From positions 868,001 through 932,000 of the forward strand of contig NZ_CP099966.1 of assembly GCF_025403485.1 (NCBI RefSeq): a DNA stretch of 64,000 nucleotides, written 5' to 3'. Positions 1 to 8,427 of the stretch are shown one piece after another (position 1 is the first letter of the stretch; the number at the start of each line of letters is the position of its first letter). Both the position numbers and the translations under genes were made by a program. Source of the stretch: Chryseobacterium paludis (GTDB lineage: Bacteria; Bacteroidota; Bacteroidia; Flavobacteriales; Weeksellaceae). The notes under the pieces were generated by a model. The model ran no database searches, had not been told where the DNA came from, and saw only the letters and a list, made by a program, of their open reading frames with translations.

Positions 1-658
1 TACAGAAGAAGCTTTAAAAGCGAGAGTATCTGAAAAATATATGTTTGCAATTGTTGCAACGCCAGCGAAAAGTTATTATACAGAACCTGTTTCTGTAAAA
101 ATCTCTGATCATTATTCAAGAGCTGCTAACGGAGGTGTTGGTTCAGCTAAAGCTGCAGGAAACTATGCTGCATCTTTTTATCCTACTCAATTAGCAATGG
201 CGGAAGGATATGATCAAATTATCTGGACAGATGATTCTACTCACGAATATTTTGAAGAAAGTGGAACAATGAACGTTTTCGTTAGAATTAATGATACGGT
301 TTATACACCACCAACTTCAGAAAAAATCTTAGATGGAGTAACAAGAGACAGTTTCATCCAATTGGCTAAGAAAAGAGGAATTGAAGTTAAAGTTGAGCCA
401 ATTGCAGTAAAAACTGTTGTAGAAGCTCAGAAGAACGGGACATTAAAAGAAGTTTGGGGTGTAGGAACAGCGGTTGTAACCACTATTTTCCAGGCATTAG
501 GATATCAGGGAGAGAAATTAGACTTACCTAAATTATCTGATGAGGAAAGTTTTGCTGCAATTCTTAAAAATGATTTAGTTGATCTACAAACTAATCATTC
601 TGATGATTCTTTCGGATGGAGAGTACTGGTTGAGAAAAATGTATTGGAAACGGTTTAA
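1..658 (+). CDS. ilvE: branched-chain amino acid aminotransferase, 3' part
   Basis: This is the C-terminal about 219 residues of a fold-type IV PLP aminotransferase. It transfers the amino group between branched-chain amino acids and 2-oxoglutarate in the last step of Val/Leu/Ile synthesis, in the cytoplasm. The frame is open from base 2, so the gene begins left of the window and the internal ATG at 41 is not the start. The segment GGVGSAKAAGNY carries the probable PLP lysine (the K of SAK), and EESGTMNVFV followed by DGVTRDS are the family's phosphate and cofactor-binding loops. A strong terminator follows immediately, so it is the last gene of its transcript. Identity is based on recognised family motifs. 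Confidence 0.93.
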   Translation, partial: TEEALKARVSEKYMFAIVATPAKSYYTEPVSVKISDHYSRAANGGVGSAKAAGNYAASFYPTQLAMAEGYDQIIWTDDSTHEYFEESGTMNVFVRINDTVYTPPTSEKILDGVTRDSFIQLAKKRGIEVKVEPIAVKTVVEAQKNGTLKEVWGVGTAVVTTIFQALGYQGEKLDLPKLSDEESFAAILKNDLVDLQTNHSDDSFGWRVLVEKNVLETV

Positions 659-680
659 TTCCAACTTAAGAATTTATATA

Positions 681-707
681 AAAGCCAAGACATTCTTGGC
701 TTTTTTT
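681..707 (+). terminator. rho-independent terminator after ilvE
   Basis: A 10-bp perfect stem (681-690 with 694-703) encloses a 3-nt loop and is followed by a T run to 707. It lies 22 bp after the ilvE stop codon. Confidence 0.9.
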
Positions 708-748
708 GTTTTTTATATCCTGTGAAATGCTTATTTTCGCAAAAGTTT

Positions 749-1258
749 ATGAAAAAAATACTCTTCATATCAGTATTGGGGCTGTTGAGCTGTAACAGAA
801 ATACACAGACACATCCACCTCTAGGTGGGGTTTTGAGCCAAAAAGATCTTGATGTTTCTAAAGCAAGGATGAAAAATCTTAATGCTTCGGAAAGAATGCA
901 TATTCAGGAATGGATCAATGGGCAGTCTGTGAAATTTTATCCAACACAGCTTAATTACTGGGTAGATACTGAAGGTTTTGATACAAGAGAAAGAAGACCG
1001 GATAATTCCCTGATTTCTTATTCTTATGATCTTTATGATTTCGATCAGACGAAGATCTATGATGAGCCTTTTGAAAGGAGAGATGCCAAATTCGGGCACT
1101 TTGATGAATTAAAAGCGGTAGAAAATGCTTTGCGTTTTATACGTGATGGTGAGGAAGTTACGATTTTGGTTCCATCTTCTCTTGCTTATGGCACCTATGG
1201 AGACGAGAAAAAAATAAATAACGATATCCCATTAATCATAAAATTAAAAGCTCTATAA
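749..1258 (+). CDS. gldI: GldI-like FKBP-type peptidyl-prolyl isomerase lipoprotein
   Basis: A 169-residue lipoprotein. An N-terminal hydrophobic signal ends in the lipobox LLSC, and an FKBP-type fold occupies roughly residues 80-169, ending in the typical LVPSSLAYGTYG segment. It resembles GldI, the peptidyl-prolyl isomerase linked to gliding motility and T9SS in Flavobacterium. A GTG at 722 is possible, but the ATG at 749 places the signal peptide at the N-terminus and is preferred. Its stop codon directly abuts the start of the next isomerase gene, so the two are surely co-transcribed. The likely role is folding of exported proteins on the periplasmic side. No other gliding gene is in the window, so motility is not implied. 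Confidence 0.75.
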   Translation: MKKILFISVLGLLSCNRNTQTHPPLGGVLSQKDLDVSKARMKNLNASERMHIQEWINGQSVKFYPTQLNYWVDTEGFDTRERRPDNSLISYSYDLYDFDQTKIYDEPFERRDAKFGHFDELKAVENALRFIRDGEEVTILVPSSLAYGTYGDEKKINNDIPLIIKLKAL

Positions 1259-2374
1259 ATGAAATTGTTTAACAAGAATATAATTCTGGCAGCGGCAAGT
1301 ATTTCGCTGATGAGTTGTACACCAATTTATAAAAAAATGAACGTAGACAAAGAAACTTACGAAGGTCTTAAAGACGGACTTTATGCTAATCTTCAAACAT
1401 CTAAAGGAAATCTTATTGTAAAGTTTGAAGACAAAAAATCGCCTGTTACTGTAGCTAACTTTGTTGGTCTTGCAGAAGGGAAAATTGATAACAAATCTAA
1501 AGCAAAGGGAGTTCCTTTTTATGACGGAACTATTTTCCATAGAGTGATCAAAGATTTCATGATCCAGGGGGGAGATCCTCAGGGAACAGGAATGGGAGAT
1601 CCTGGATATAAATTCGAGGACGAAAAAAATGACCTTCAACACACTGGGAAGGGAACTTTATCAATGGCTAACTCTGGACCAAATACCAATGGTTCTCAGT
1701 TTTTCATTACTGAAGTAGCTACTCCTTGGTTAGACGGAAGACACACTATTTTCGGAAAAGTAGTAAAAGGAGATGATGTGATTGATGCAATCGCTAATGT
1801 TGAGAAAGGTGCTCAGGATAAGCCTAAAACAGATGTTGTTTTAGAAAAAGTAAGCATTTTCAGCAAAGGAGATGAATTCAAAAACTATGATGCTGCAAAA
1901 ACTTTCAATGAAGGGAAAGCTAAAATCCAGGAAAACAACAAAGCTTATTTAGCAAAAGAAGAAGCTGAGAAAAAGAAAAAAGAAGAAGAATTCAAAGCAA
2001 ACCAGGAGAAGTTAGTAGAAAACTTAAAAGCTGGAATGCAGAAAACCGAATCTGGTTTATACTATAAAATCACAAAAACTACTGACGGAAAAGCTCCAAA
2101 ATCTGGAGATAATGTATCGGTACACTATGCTGGTAAATTAGTAGACGGAACCGAATTCGATTCTTCTTTCAAAAGAAATGAACCTATCGATATTCCTATC
2201 GGAATGGGGAGAGTGATCAAAGGATGGGATGAAGGTATCCTATTGTTAAAAGAAGGTGAAACAGCTACTTTATTGATTCCATCTTCAATGGGTTACGGAG
2301 AAAGAGGAGCAGGAGGAGTAATTCCACCAAACGCTTGGTTGATCTTCGATGTTGAACTTGTAAAAGTGAAATAA
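1259..2374 (+). CDS. two-domain peptidyl-prolyl isomerase (cyclophilin + FKBP)
   Basis: A 371-residue lipoprotein (lipobox LMSC near residue 19) joining two unrelated prolyl isomerase folds. Residues about 40-205 are a cyclophilin domain (FHRVIKDFMIQGGDPQGTG, SMANSGPNTNGSQFFI). Residues about 215-260 are a Lys/Glu-rich, probably helical linker. Residues about 265-371 are an FKBP domain (VSVHYAGKLVDGTEFDSS, GWDEGILLLKEGE, PSSMGYGERGAGG-IPPN). The protein is expected in the periplasm as a folding factor for exported proteins. It starts at the base after the stop codon of the gldI-like gene, so translational coupling is likely. The transcript ends at the hairpin just downstream. Catalytic residues of both domains look intact. 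Confidence 0.92.
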   Translation: MKLFNKNIILAAASISLMSCTPIYKKMNVDKETYEGLKDGLYANLQTSKGNLIVKFEDKKSPVTVANFVGLAEGKIDNKSKAKGVPFYDGTIFHRVIKDFMIQGGDPQGTGMGDPGYKFEDEKNDLQHTGKGTLSMANSGPNTNGSQFFITEVATPWLDGRHTIFGKVVKGDDVIDAIANVEKGAQDKPKTDVVLEKVSIFSKGDEFKNYDAAKTFNEGKAKIQENNKAYLAKEEAEKKKKEEEFKANQEKLVENLKAGMQKTESGLYYKITKTTDGKAPKSGDNVSVHYAGKLVDGTEFDSSFKRNEPIDIPIGMGRVIKGWDEGILLLKEGETATLLIPSSMGYGERGAGGVIPPNAWLIFDVELVKVK

Positions 2375-2395
2375 TCCAAATTTTATTATACAGAG

Positions 2396-2422
2396 AGCCG
2401 GCTTTTAAGCCGGCTTTTTTTT
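2396..2422 (+). terminator. rho-independent terminator after the isomerase operon
   Basis: A 9-bp perfect GC-rich stem (2396-2404 with 2407-2415), a 2-nt loop and a T run to 2422. Confidence 0.92.
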
Positions 2423-2544
2423 GTAATTTAAAGCTATGTTAAGCATGATTTTAAAGAGGATACAATATCATTTACTCATTTAGGAAGACTGCATTTTATT
2501 TCTTAATCAATCACAAAATCCCTATTTTAGCCCAAAATAAATTC

Positions 2545-3708
2545 ATGAAGAAGATTTCATCCCTATTATTTCTATTTTTATTAATTATATCTCCAGCTCA
2601 GGGAAAACGCTTCTTCGAAACCGGAGAAGTCGAATTAACCAATCCTATTGAGAAGATCAACTTAAATTTCACTAATGATCTGCCTCTTGTAAAAGTGAGT
2701 ATCGACGGTAAATTATATAATTTTCTGTTTGATTCCGGTGCTCCTACGGTTATTTCTAATGCGATCTATACTGAGCTTAATCTTCAGAAAGAACATACAA
2801 GTAAAGTAAAAGATTCCCAGAAAAATAAACAGGAACAGATCTTTACCAAATTGCCGGAGATGACTGTTGATCATGTTATTTTTAAAAATATTGGCGCAAT
2901 AGTAATGGATCTGAGTGCTTCCGAGTTGGGATGTTTTAAAATTGATGGTATTCTTGGCGCCAATCAGATGGCAAAACTATTCTGGAGAGTGAATTACTCA
3001 GAAAATTCTTTAGAAGCAACAAAAGATCTGTTGAATTTTAAGTTTGATGATTATGAAACAGTTGTTCCATTTGATCCGCAAACTCAGAAAACTCCTGTTA
3101 TAGAAACTAAAATTTTAGATAAAAAAATTAAACTTACTTTTGATACTGGATTTACAGGGAGAATTAAAATATCAGATAGCGATTATGACCCTAAAAAAGT
3201 AAAACAAACTGTTGAAACATTTGGAATAAGTTCTGTAGGAGCTTTTGGTGCTGGAAAACCGGTTTCAGGTTTTATTTTTAAAATTTCTGAGCTGGGATTT
3301 GGAAATAAGGCATTTGGAAACGAAATGATCATGACAGGAAATTCAAGACTGATTGGAAATGATTTCTTTAAAGATTTTACGTTTATTATGGATTGGCAAA
3401 ATAAAAAGATCTATATGAAGAAGATTAAAAATAATCCACCTACATTAGAATCTTTTGGGTTTGGATACCGTTTTATTGATGCGAAACCAGTGGTAGCATT
3501 TGTATTTAAAGAAAGGGATTCTCCTTTAGAAATAGGAGATTCTATTCTAAGTATTAATGATGTGGATTTGGATCATTTGAATCAGGAATCTGCTTGTCAT
3601 TATATGATGAATAGGGTAGAAAGGGATTATAAAACAATCGGAATCAGAATAAAAAGAGCGGGTAAAGTAATGGATTTAAGACTTGATAAAAAAGAATATC
3701 TGAATTAA
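2545..3708 (+). CDS. secreted retropepsin-like aspartyl protease with C-terminal PDZ domain
   Basis: A 387-residue exported protein with a signal peptide of about 20 residues ending near AQG. Two aspartyl-protease half-sites are present. The first is FLFDSGAPT with Asp63 in a DSG motif, and the second is LTFDTGFTG with Asp200 in a DTG motif. The two lobes therefore lie in one chain, as in bacterial retropepsin-like families. Residues about 300-387 look like a PDZ-type domain (IGDSILSINDVDL). The substrate is unknown. It is a single-gene unit or is followed loosely by the small broken gene 17 bp downstream. Confidence 0.82.
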   Translation: MKKISSLLFLFLLIISPAQGKRFFETGEVELTNPIEKINLNFTNDLPLVKVSIDGKLYNFLFDSGAPTVISNAIYTELNLQKEHTSKVKDSQKNKQEQIFTKLPEMTVDHVIFKNIGAIVMDLSASELGCFKIDGILGANQMAKLFWRVNYSENSLEATKDLLNFKFDDYETVVPFDPQTQKTPVIETKILDKKIKLTFDTGFTGRIKISDSDYDPKKVKQTVETFGISSVGAFGAGKPVSGFIFKISELGFGNKAFGNEMIMTGNSRLIGNDFFKDFTFIMDWQNKKIYMKKIKNNPPTLESFGFGYRFIDAKPVVAFVFKERDSPLEIGDSILSINDVDLDHLNQESACHYMMNRVERDYKTIGIRIKRAGKVMDLRLDKKEYLN

Positions 3709-3724
3709 TTGAAAAAGACTTTTC

Positions 3725-4214
3725 ATGTCTAAGCAAACATTTGAAAATGATTTGAAAAAATCTTTAGCTGATCTACTTAAATTAGTAGAAAAGTTCTGTT
3801 GGAATAAAATATCTCAAAATTGCTTGTACATTGTATCAGATTATAATGAGTTTGATTCTCCTGACCACAAAGACTATCGTAAAATCAGAAAGACAATTAA
3901 CAATAAAAAAGCTCCACAAGACTTACAATTGGCCGTAAAAGAATTATATAAAAAATGTAATGATCTGTATGACATTACGCTTTATGCATTCAAAGTAAAG
4001 AGAAATTTGACCATCATTGAAATCCAATACTTTAGGAAATCTAATAAAGGATAATCCTCCCATGTTTCATACAAAGATTTCACGTCCAATATATATTGGA
4101 GATCAAGACATAAAGTTTGATGTAAATTGGGAATCCATGAATATAAGGCATAATCTCAATCTATTGATACATCGATGGAAATACCGAAAAATAATAAAGC
4201 AATTTAAAAAATAA
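3725..4214 (+). pseudogene. small hypothetical gene, probably frameshifted
   Basis: I do not recognise this family. A 109-residue frame runs from the ATG at 3725 to a stop at 4052-4054. A second frame, one base on, is open from about 4011 to the stop at 4212-4214 and encodes a charged, structured-looking segment (IKDNPPMFH, FDVNWE). The second frame's stop touches the terminator hairpin at 4214. That suggests it is the true gene end and that one +1 shift lies between 4011 and 4054. The joined product would be about 160 residues, cytoplasmic, with no signal peptide. It could be a genuine mutation, a sequencing error, or two overlapping small genes. Confidence 0.5.
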
Positions 4215-4236
4215 AAACCGCCTATCAGGCGGTTTT
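4214..4236. terminator. bidirectional terminator between convergent genes
   Basis: A 10-bp perfect stem (4214-4223 with 4227-4236) with a 3-nt loop has A/T runs on both sides. It serves the plus-strand small gene and the minus-strand peptidase operon. Confidence 0.88.
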
Positions 4237-4244
4237 ATTATATT

Positions 4245-5603
4245 TTACCAATTCTTATCAATCATATAAATAAGTTGTGTCATCGCAACTGCTCCTAAAA
4301 GAAGCTCTCTTCGATTAACCTTTTCAAAAGTATCTTCATTTGTATGATGGATATCAAAATATCTTTGAGAATCCGGAACCAGTTCGGCAGTAGGAACACC
4401 CAGATCATGAAGGGGATAAATATCCGTTCCAGAATATTTTCCTTCAAAATTGTAGACCCCATAAGGAATAAATAAGTTAGCCCAGCTTTGGATCTGTTTT
4501 CTTTTTGAATCATCCATTTCCAGAGAAATTCCTCTGGGAGAAAAACCTCCGGCATCGGATTCTATAGCAAACAGGTGTTTTTCATTCTTTTCTTTAGCAG
4601 TCTTTCCATATTGTATACCGCCTTTTACTCCGTTTTCTTCATTAGCAAAACAGACAACTCTGATCGTGTGGTTATTTTGGATACCCAGTTTTTTAAAAGT
4701 TCTTAACACTTCTATACTTTGAACAATTCCGGCTCCGTCGTCATGAGCTCCTTCACCTACATCCCAGGAATCCAGGTGTCCGCCTACAACGATAACACTT
4801 TTATCTTTCTTACCTGTAATCTCTCCGATCACAGAGTGGGAGAGCTTTTCGCCTTTCATGCCACAGTTAGAATTCAAAGTGGCCAGGACTTTTTGGGTTT
4901 TTAAAAGTTGTTCCAGTTCATCTGCAGTTGTATTCCCCACAGCAACGGCTGGTATTTTGTCAACATTATCTTCATATCGCATAGCCCCTGTGTGAGGTAC
5001 GTCATCAAATGCTGACGAAAGGGAACGGATAATGGCAAATTTACCTCCTTTTTTAGCTGTTAAAGCTGCTGCAGTAACTCTATACTTGGCTGCATCACTG
5101 TATCCTTTGAAAGTCTCTATAAAAGACTGGCTGAAAGGGTAGTTGAAGAATACAATTTTATCTTTTACCTTTTCTGCCGGAAGACGGTAATATTCTTCCA
5201 TTGATTTAACCATAATGACCTCCCCGGAAACATCTTTTCCGCCAGTACCTTCAGAATTCCCCAGAGAAAGCATTTTCAAGGTCTTCCATCTTCCGCTGTT
5301 TGCAGTGATTTTTAAAGATTCTTTTCCTCTTTCCCAGACTGGAACCATCACTTCCTGAAGCCATACTTTATCAGCTCCAGCTTCACGGAGTTCTTTAGCT
5401 GCCCATTGTGTGGCCTTTTCATAGGCGGGAGAGCCACTTAAACGATGTCCTATATTTTTAGTTAAATCTTTTAATTCAATATATCCTTTTCCATTATTAA
5501 GAATCTCCTTCGAGATTGTATTGAATTGTATAGAATCTTCTTTAGCCTGGCCAAATGAAGCCATACTGAGAAGTAGTAATAAAGTGCTTGTTATTTTTTT
5601 CAT
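4245..5603 (-). CDS. secreted M28-family metallopeptidase (copy 3 of tandem)
   Basis: A 452-residue exported zinc peptidase resembling carboxypeptidase-Q-like M28 enzymes. The signal peptide is the first about 22 residues (to SFGQ). A protease-associated (PA) insert is likely around residues 110-240. The di-zinc core follows: GGHLDSWDVGEGAHDDGAG gives the first His and bridging Asp, ANEENG the catalytic and ligand Glu, and ESDAGG and DIHHTNEDT further ligands. The ATG at 5603 is chosen over an upstream TTG at 5612 because it starts the signal peptide and avoids overlapping the previous gene's stop. It is a near-identical paralogue of the gene 2 bp upstream. The probable role is hydrolysis of extracellular or periplasmic peptides. 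Confidence 0.92.
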   Translation of the reverse strand: MKKITSTLLLLLSMASFGQAKEDSIQFNTISKEILNNGKGYIELKDLTKNIGHRLSGSPAYEKATQWAAKELREAGADKVWLQEVMVPVWERGKESLKITANSGRWKTLKMLSLGNSEGTGGKDVSGEVIMVKSMEEYYRLPAEKVKDKIVFFNYPFSQSFIETFKGYSDAAKYRVTAAALTAKKGGKFAIIRSLSSAFDDVPHTGAMRYEDNVDKIPAVAVGNTTADELEQLLKTQKVLATLNSNCGMKGEKLSHSVIGEITGKKDKSVIVVGGHLDSWDVGEGAHDDGAGIVQSIEVLRTFKKLGIQNNHTIRVVCFANEENGVKGGIQYGKTAKEKNEKHLFAIESDAGGFSPRGISLEMDDSKRKQIQSWANLFIPYGVYNFEGKYSGTDIYPLHDLGVPTAELVPDSQRYFDIHHTNEDTFEKVNRRELLLGAVAMTQLIYMIDKNW

Positions 5604-5605
5604 AT

Positions 5606-6964
5606 TTACCAATTTTTATCGATCATATAAATAAGTTGTGTCATTACTGTAGAACCTAAAAGTAATTCTCTTCTATTTACTTTTTCAAAAGTATCTTCTG
5701 CTGTGTGATGGATATCGAAATAACGTTGTGGATCAGGAACTAATTCAGCGGTAGGAACTCCCATTTCATGAAGTGGAGCAATATCCGATCCTGAATATTT
5801 TCCATCGAAATTATAAACTCCATATGGCAAAAACAGATTAACCCAACTTTGGATCTGTTTTCTGTTTTGTTCATTCATTTCCAGAGAAATTCCCCTTGGA
5901 GAAAAACCTCCTGCATCAGATTCTATAGCAAAAAGATGCTTTTCATTAGTGTCTTTTGCTGTTTTTCCGTACTGTTTTCCCCCTTTAGTCCCATTCTCTT
6001 CATTTGCAAAACAAACTGCTCTTATGGTATGATTATTTTGAATTCCTAATTTTTTAAATGTTCTTAAGACCTCAATACTTTGAACAATTCCAGATCCGTC
6101 ATCATGGGCACCCTCACCAACATCCCAGGAGTCGAGGTGTCCACCCACAACAATAACACTTTTATCTTTTTTACCAGTAATTTCTCCGATTACAGAGTGG
6201 GAGAGTTTTTCACCCCTCATTCCACAATTGGAATTAAGTGTTGCAATTACTTTTTGGGTTTTTAAAAGTTTTTCGAGATCATCAGCTGTAGTATTTCCAA
6301 TACAGACTGCAGGAACTTTAGCTATATTGTCTTCATACTTCATTACACCGGTATGTGGAACATCATCAAACGCAGATGATAATGAACGAATGATGGCATA
6401 TTTACCGCCTTTTTTGGCGGTTAGAGAAGCTGCCGTACGTCTGTAAGCTCCCCCTTCCCTATATGCAATGAAAGTTTGTGCATAACTCTGATCAAAAGGA
6501 TGGTTAAAGAAGACAATTTTACCTTTTACTTGCTCAGCAGGAAGACGGTCATATTCTTCCAGTGATTTTACCATAATAATTTCTCCACTGACATCTTTTC
6601 CACCTGTTCCTTCAGAATTTCCAAGAGAAAGCATCTTCAGGGTTTTTGATTGCCCATTGTTGGTTTTGATCTGTAAAGATTCTTTTCCTCTTTCCCAGAC
6701 CGGGATAATTACTTCCTGAAGCCAGACTTTATCAGCTCCTGCTTCACGAAGCTGTTTAGCTGCCCATTGTACTGATTTTTCATAGGCTTCAGAACCACTT
6801 AAACGCTTCCCAATGTTTTTGGTCAGATCTCTGAGTTCTTCGTAACCTTTTCCATTATTTAAAATTTCTGTAGAAATCTTATTAAACTGTATTGAATCTT
6901 CTTTGGACTGTCCAGATATGGTGATACCCAGAAGAATTAGCGAGCTGTATACCAATTTTTTCAT
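5606..6964 (-). CDS. secreted M28-family metallopeptidase (copy 2 of tandem)
   Basis: A 452-residue paralogue of the following gene, with the same length and domain order. It has a signal peptide to ISGQ, a probable PA insert, and the metal-site sequences GGHLDSWDVGEGAHDDGSG, ANEENG and ESDAGG. It lies 1 bp after the stop of the frameshifted copy 1 and 2 bp before copy 3, so all three form one operon. The close similarity of copies 2 and 3 indicates a recent tandem duplication. Copy 1 is more diverged. Confidence 0.92.
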   Translation of the reverse strand: MKKLVYSSLILLGITISGQSKEDSIQFNKISTEILNNGKGYEELRDLTKNIGKRLSGSEAYEKSVQWAAKQLREAGADKVWLQEVIIPVWERGKESLQIKTNNGQSKTLKMLSLGNSEGTGGKDVSGEIIMVKSLEEYDRLPAEQVKGKIVFFNHPFDQSYAQTFIAYREGGAYRRTAASLTAKKGGKYAIIRSLSSAFDDVPHTGVMKYEDNIAKVPAVCIGNTTADDLEKLLKTQKVIATLNSNCGMRGEKLSHSVIGEITGKKDKSVIVVGGHLDSWDVGEGAHDDGSGIVQSIEVLRTFKKLGIQNNHTIRAVCFANEENGTKGGKQYGKTAKDTNEKHLFAIESDAGGFSPRGISLEMNEQNRKQIQSWVNLFLPYGVYNFDGKYSGSDIAPLHEMGVPTAELVPDPQRYFDIHHTAEDTFEKVNRRELLLGSTVMTQLIYMIDKNW

Positions 6965-6965
6965 A

Positions 6966-8371
6966 TTACCAATTTTTATCGATCATAAAAATCATTTGTG
7001 TCATCACTACGGCACCCAATAAAAGCTCTCTTTTATTGACTTTGTCAAAAGTATCTTCAGAAGAGTGGTGGTAATCAAAGTATCTTTGAGTATCAACAAC
7101 CAATTCTGCTAACGGAATATCGAGTTTCTTTAAAGGAGAGATGTCCTGTATTGCGTAAGTTTGGTCAAAATCATAAACTCCGTAAGGAAGGAAATAACTT
7201 TTCCAGTCAAAGATCAGCCTTCGCCTTTGAGGGGCCATATCTAATGAAAATCCTCTGGGAGAATAACCACCGGAATCAGTTCCCAGGGCAAAAATATGTT
7301 TCTCATCTTTCTTTTTAACATAAGCTGCATAGCTTTCCCGTCCCTGGCCGCCATTTTCACTGTTAGCATAAAGAACAACTCTTATCGTATGGTTATTATT
7401 GATATCTAAAGCTTTAATAGCTCTCAATACCTCAAGACATTGTACGACTCCCGATCCATCATCATGAGCACCCTCTGCGAAATCCCAGGAATCCAGCTGT
7501 GCTCCCAAAACAATCACCTTGGAATCTTTCTTTCCGGGAATTTCCCCAATAATATTATGGTTAATAGCATCTCCTTTTGATTCAGCAGACATATTCAATC
7601 TCGCCTTGACGGTCTGTTTTTTCAAAAGCTTTTCTAATTCATTAGCTGATTTTGCACCTATTGTTACGGCAGGTATTTTTATTCGGTCATCAGGTTCATA
7701 GTAAATCATTTTGGCATGTGGAATATCATCAGAAGCGGTTGTCAGTGATCTGATAATTAAACCTTTTGCTCCTTTTTTGCCAATTACAGATGCGGATAGT
7801 AATTTTGATTTTGCTGTAATTAAGTAGGAATCCACTGTATTGATGATTTTTTGATCTATAGGGGAGTTCACAAAAATAATTTTATCTTTTACCTGAGCGG
7901 AAGTCAGTGTGTTAAGCTCAGGAATATCTTTAACCAATAAAATATCTGCTGTAAGGTCTTTCCCGCCTGTTCCTTCAGAATTTCCAAAAGATAACATTCT
8001 AATATTCTTCCAATCACCATTACCCGTTTTTATCTGTAGAGATTCTCGTCCTCTTATCCAAACAGGGACTCTGACGTCCTGTTTCCAGATGTTTTCAGCG
8101 CCGGCTTCCTTAAGTTTTCTTTCTGCCCATTCCGTTGCCTTAGCATAACCCAAAGTGGCACTAAAACGAGGGCCAATGCCTTTGGTTAGTTCTTCTAAAT
8201 TTTCGTATGCGGTACCGTTGGTTAAAATTTCATCAGAAATCTGTTTAAATTCATCATGATAGTTGAATTTTGCTGTCGTCGATTTTTTCTGAGGCTTCTT
8301 TTGAGTTTTTTTTGAGAAAATAAAAATCCACTCAAAAAGAGTGGAAGTATGATAATGAATATTTTTTTCAT
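6966..8371 (-). pseudogene. M28-family metallopeptidase split by a frameshift in an A8 run (copy 1 of tandem)
   Basis: The peptidase body (GAQLDSWDFAEGAHDDGSG, ANSENGGQG, GTDSGG) is open from 6966 to about 8315 but has no good start codon. Homology to copies 2 and 3 continues upstream of the TTG at 8153 (FKQISDEILTNGTAYENLEE, then LTKGIGPRFSAT). A perfect start and signal peptide, MKKIFIIILPLFLSGFLFSQ, lies at 8371 in another frame and reads into a stop at 8222. The frames meet at eight T's on the plus strand (8306-8313), which is A8 in the mRNA. One extra A, or a -1 slip on A AAA AAA, gives an approximately 468-residue exported peptidase. The active-site Glu pair reads NSENG rather than NEENG, so this copy may also differ in activity. 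Confidence 0.8.
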
Positions 8372-8427
8372 TTTTTGATTTACCTTTTCTTTTCCGTCTA
8401 TAAAAGTAGGAAAAAAATAGAAATAAT

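Noticed and set aside
1253..1642. 129-residue antisense frame over the two-domain isomerase gene
   Set aside because: It is opposite a strongly supported gene with clear motifs, and its composition is that of a shadow frame.
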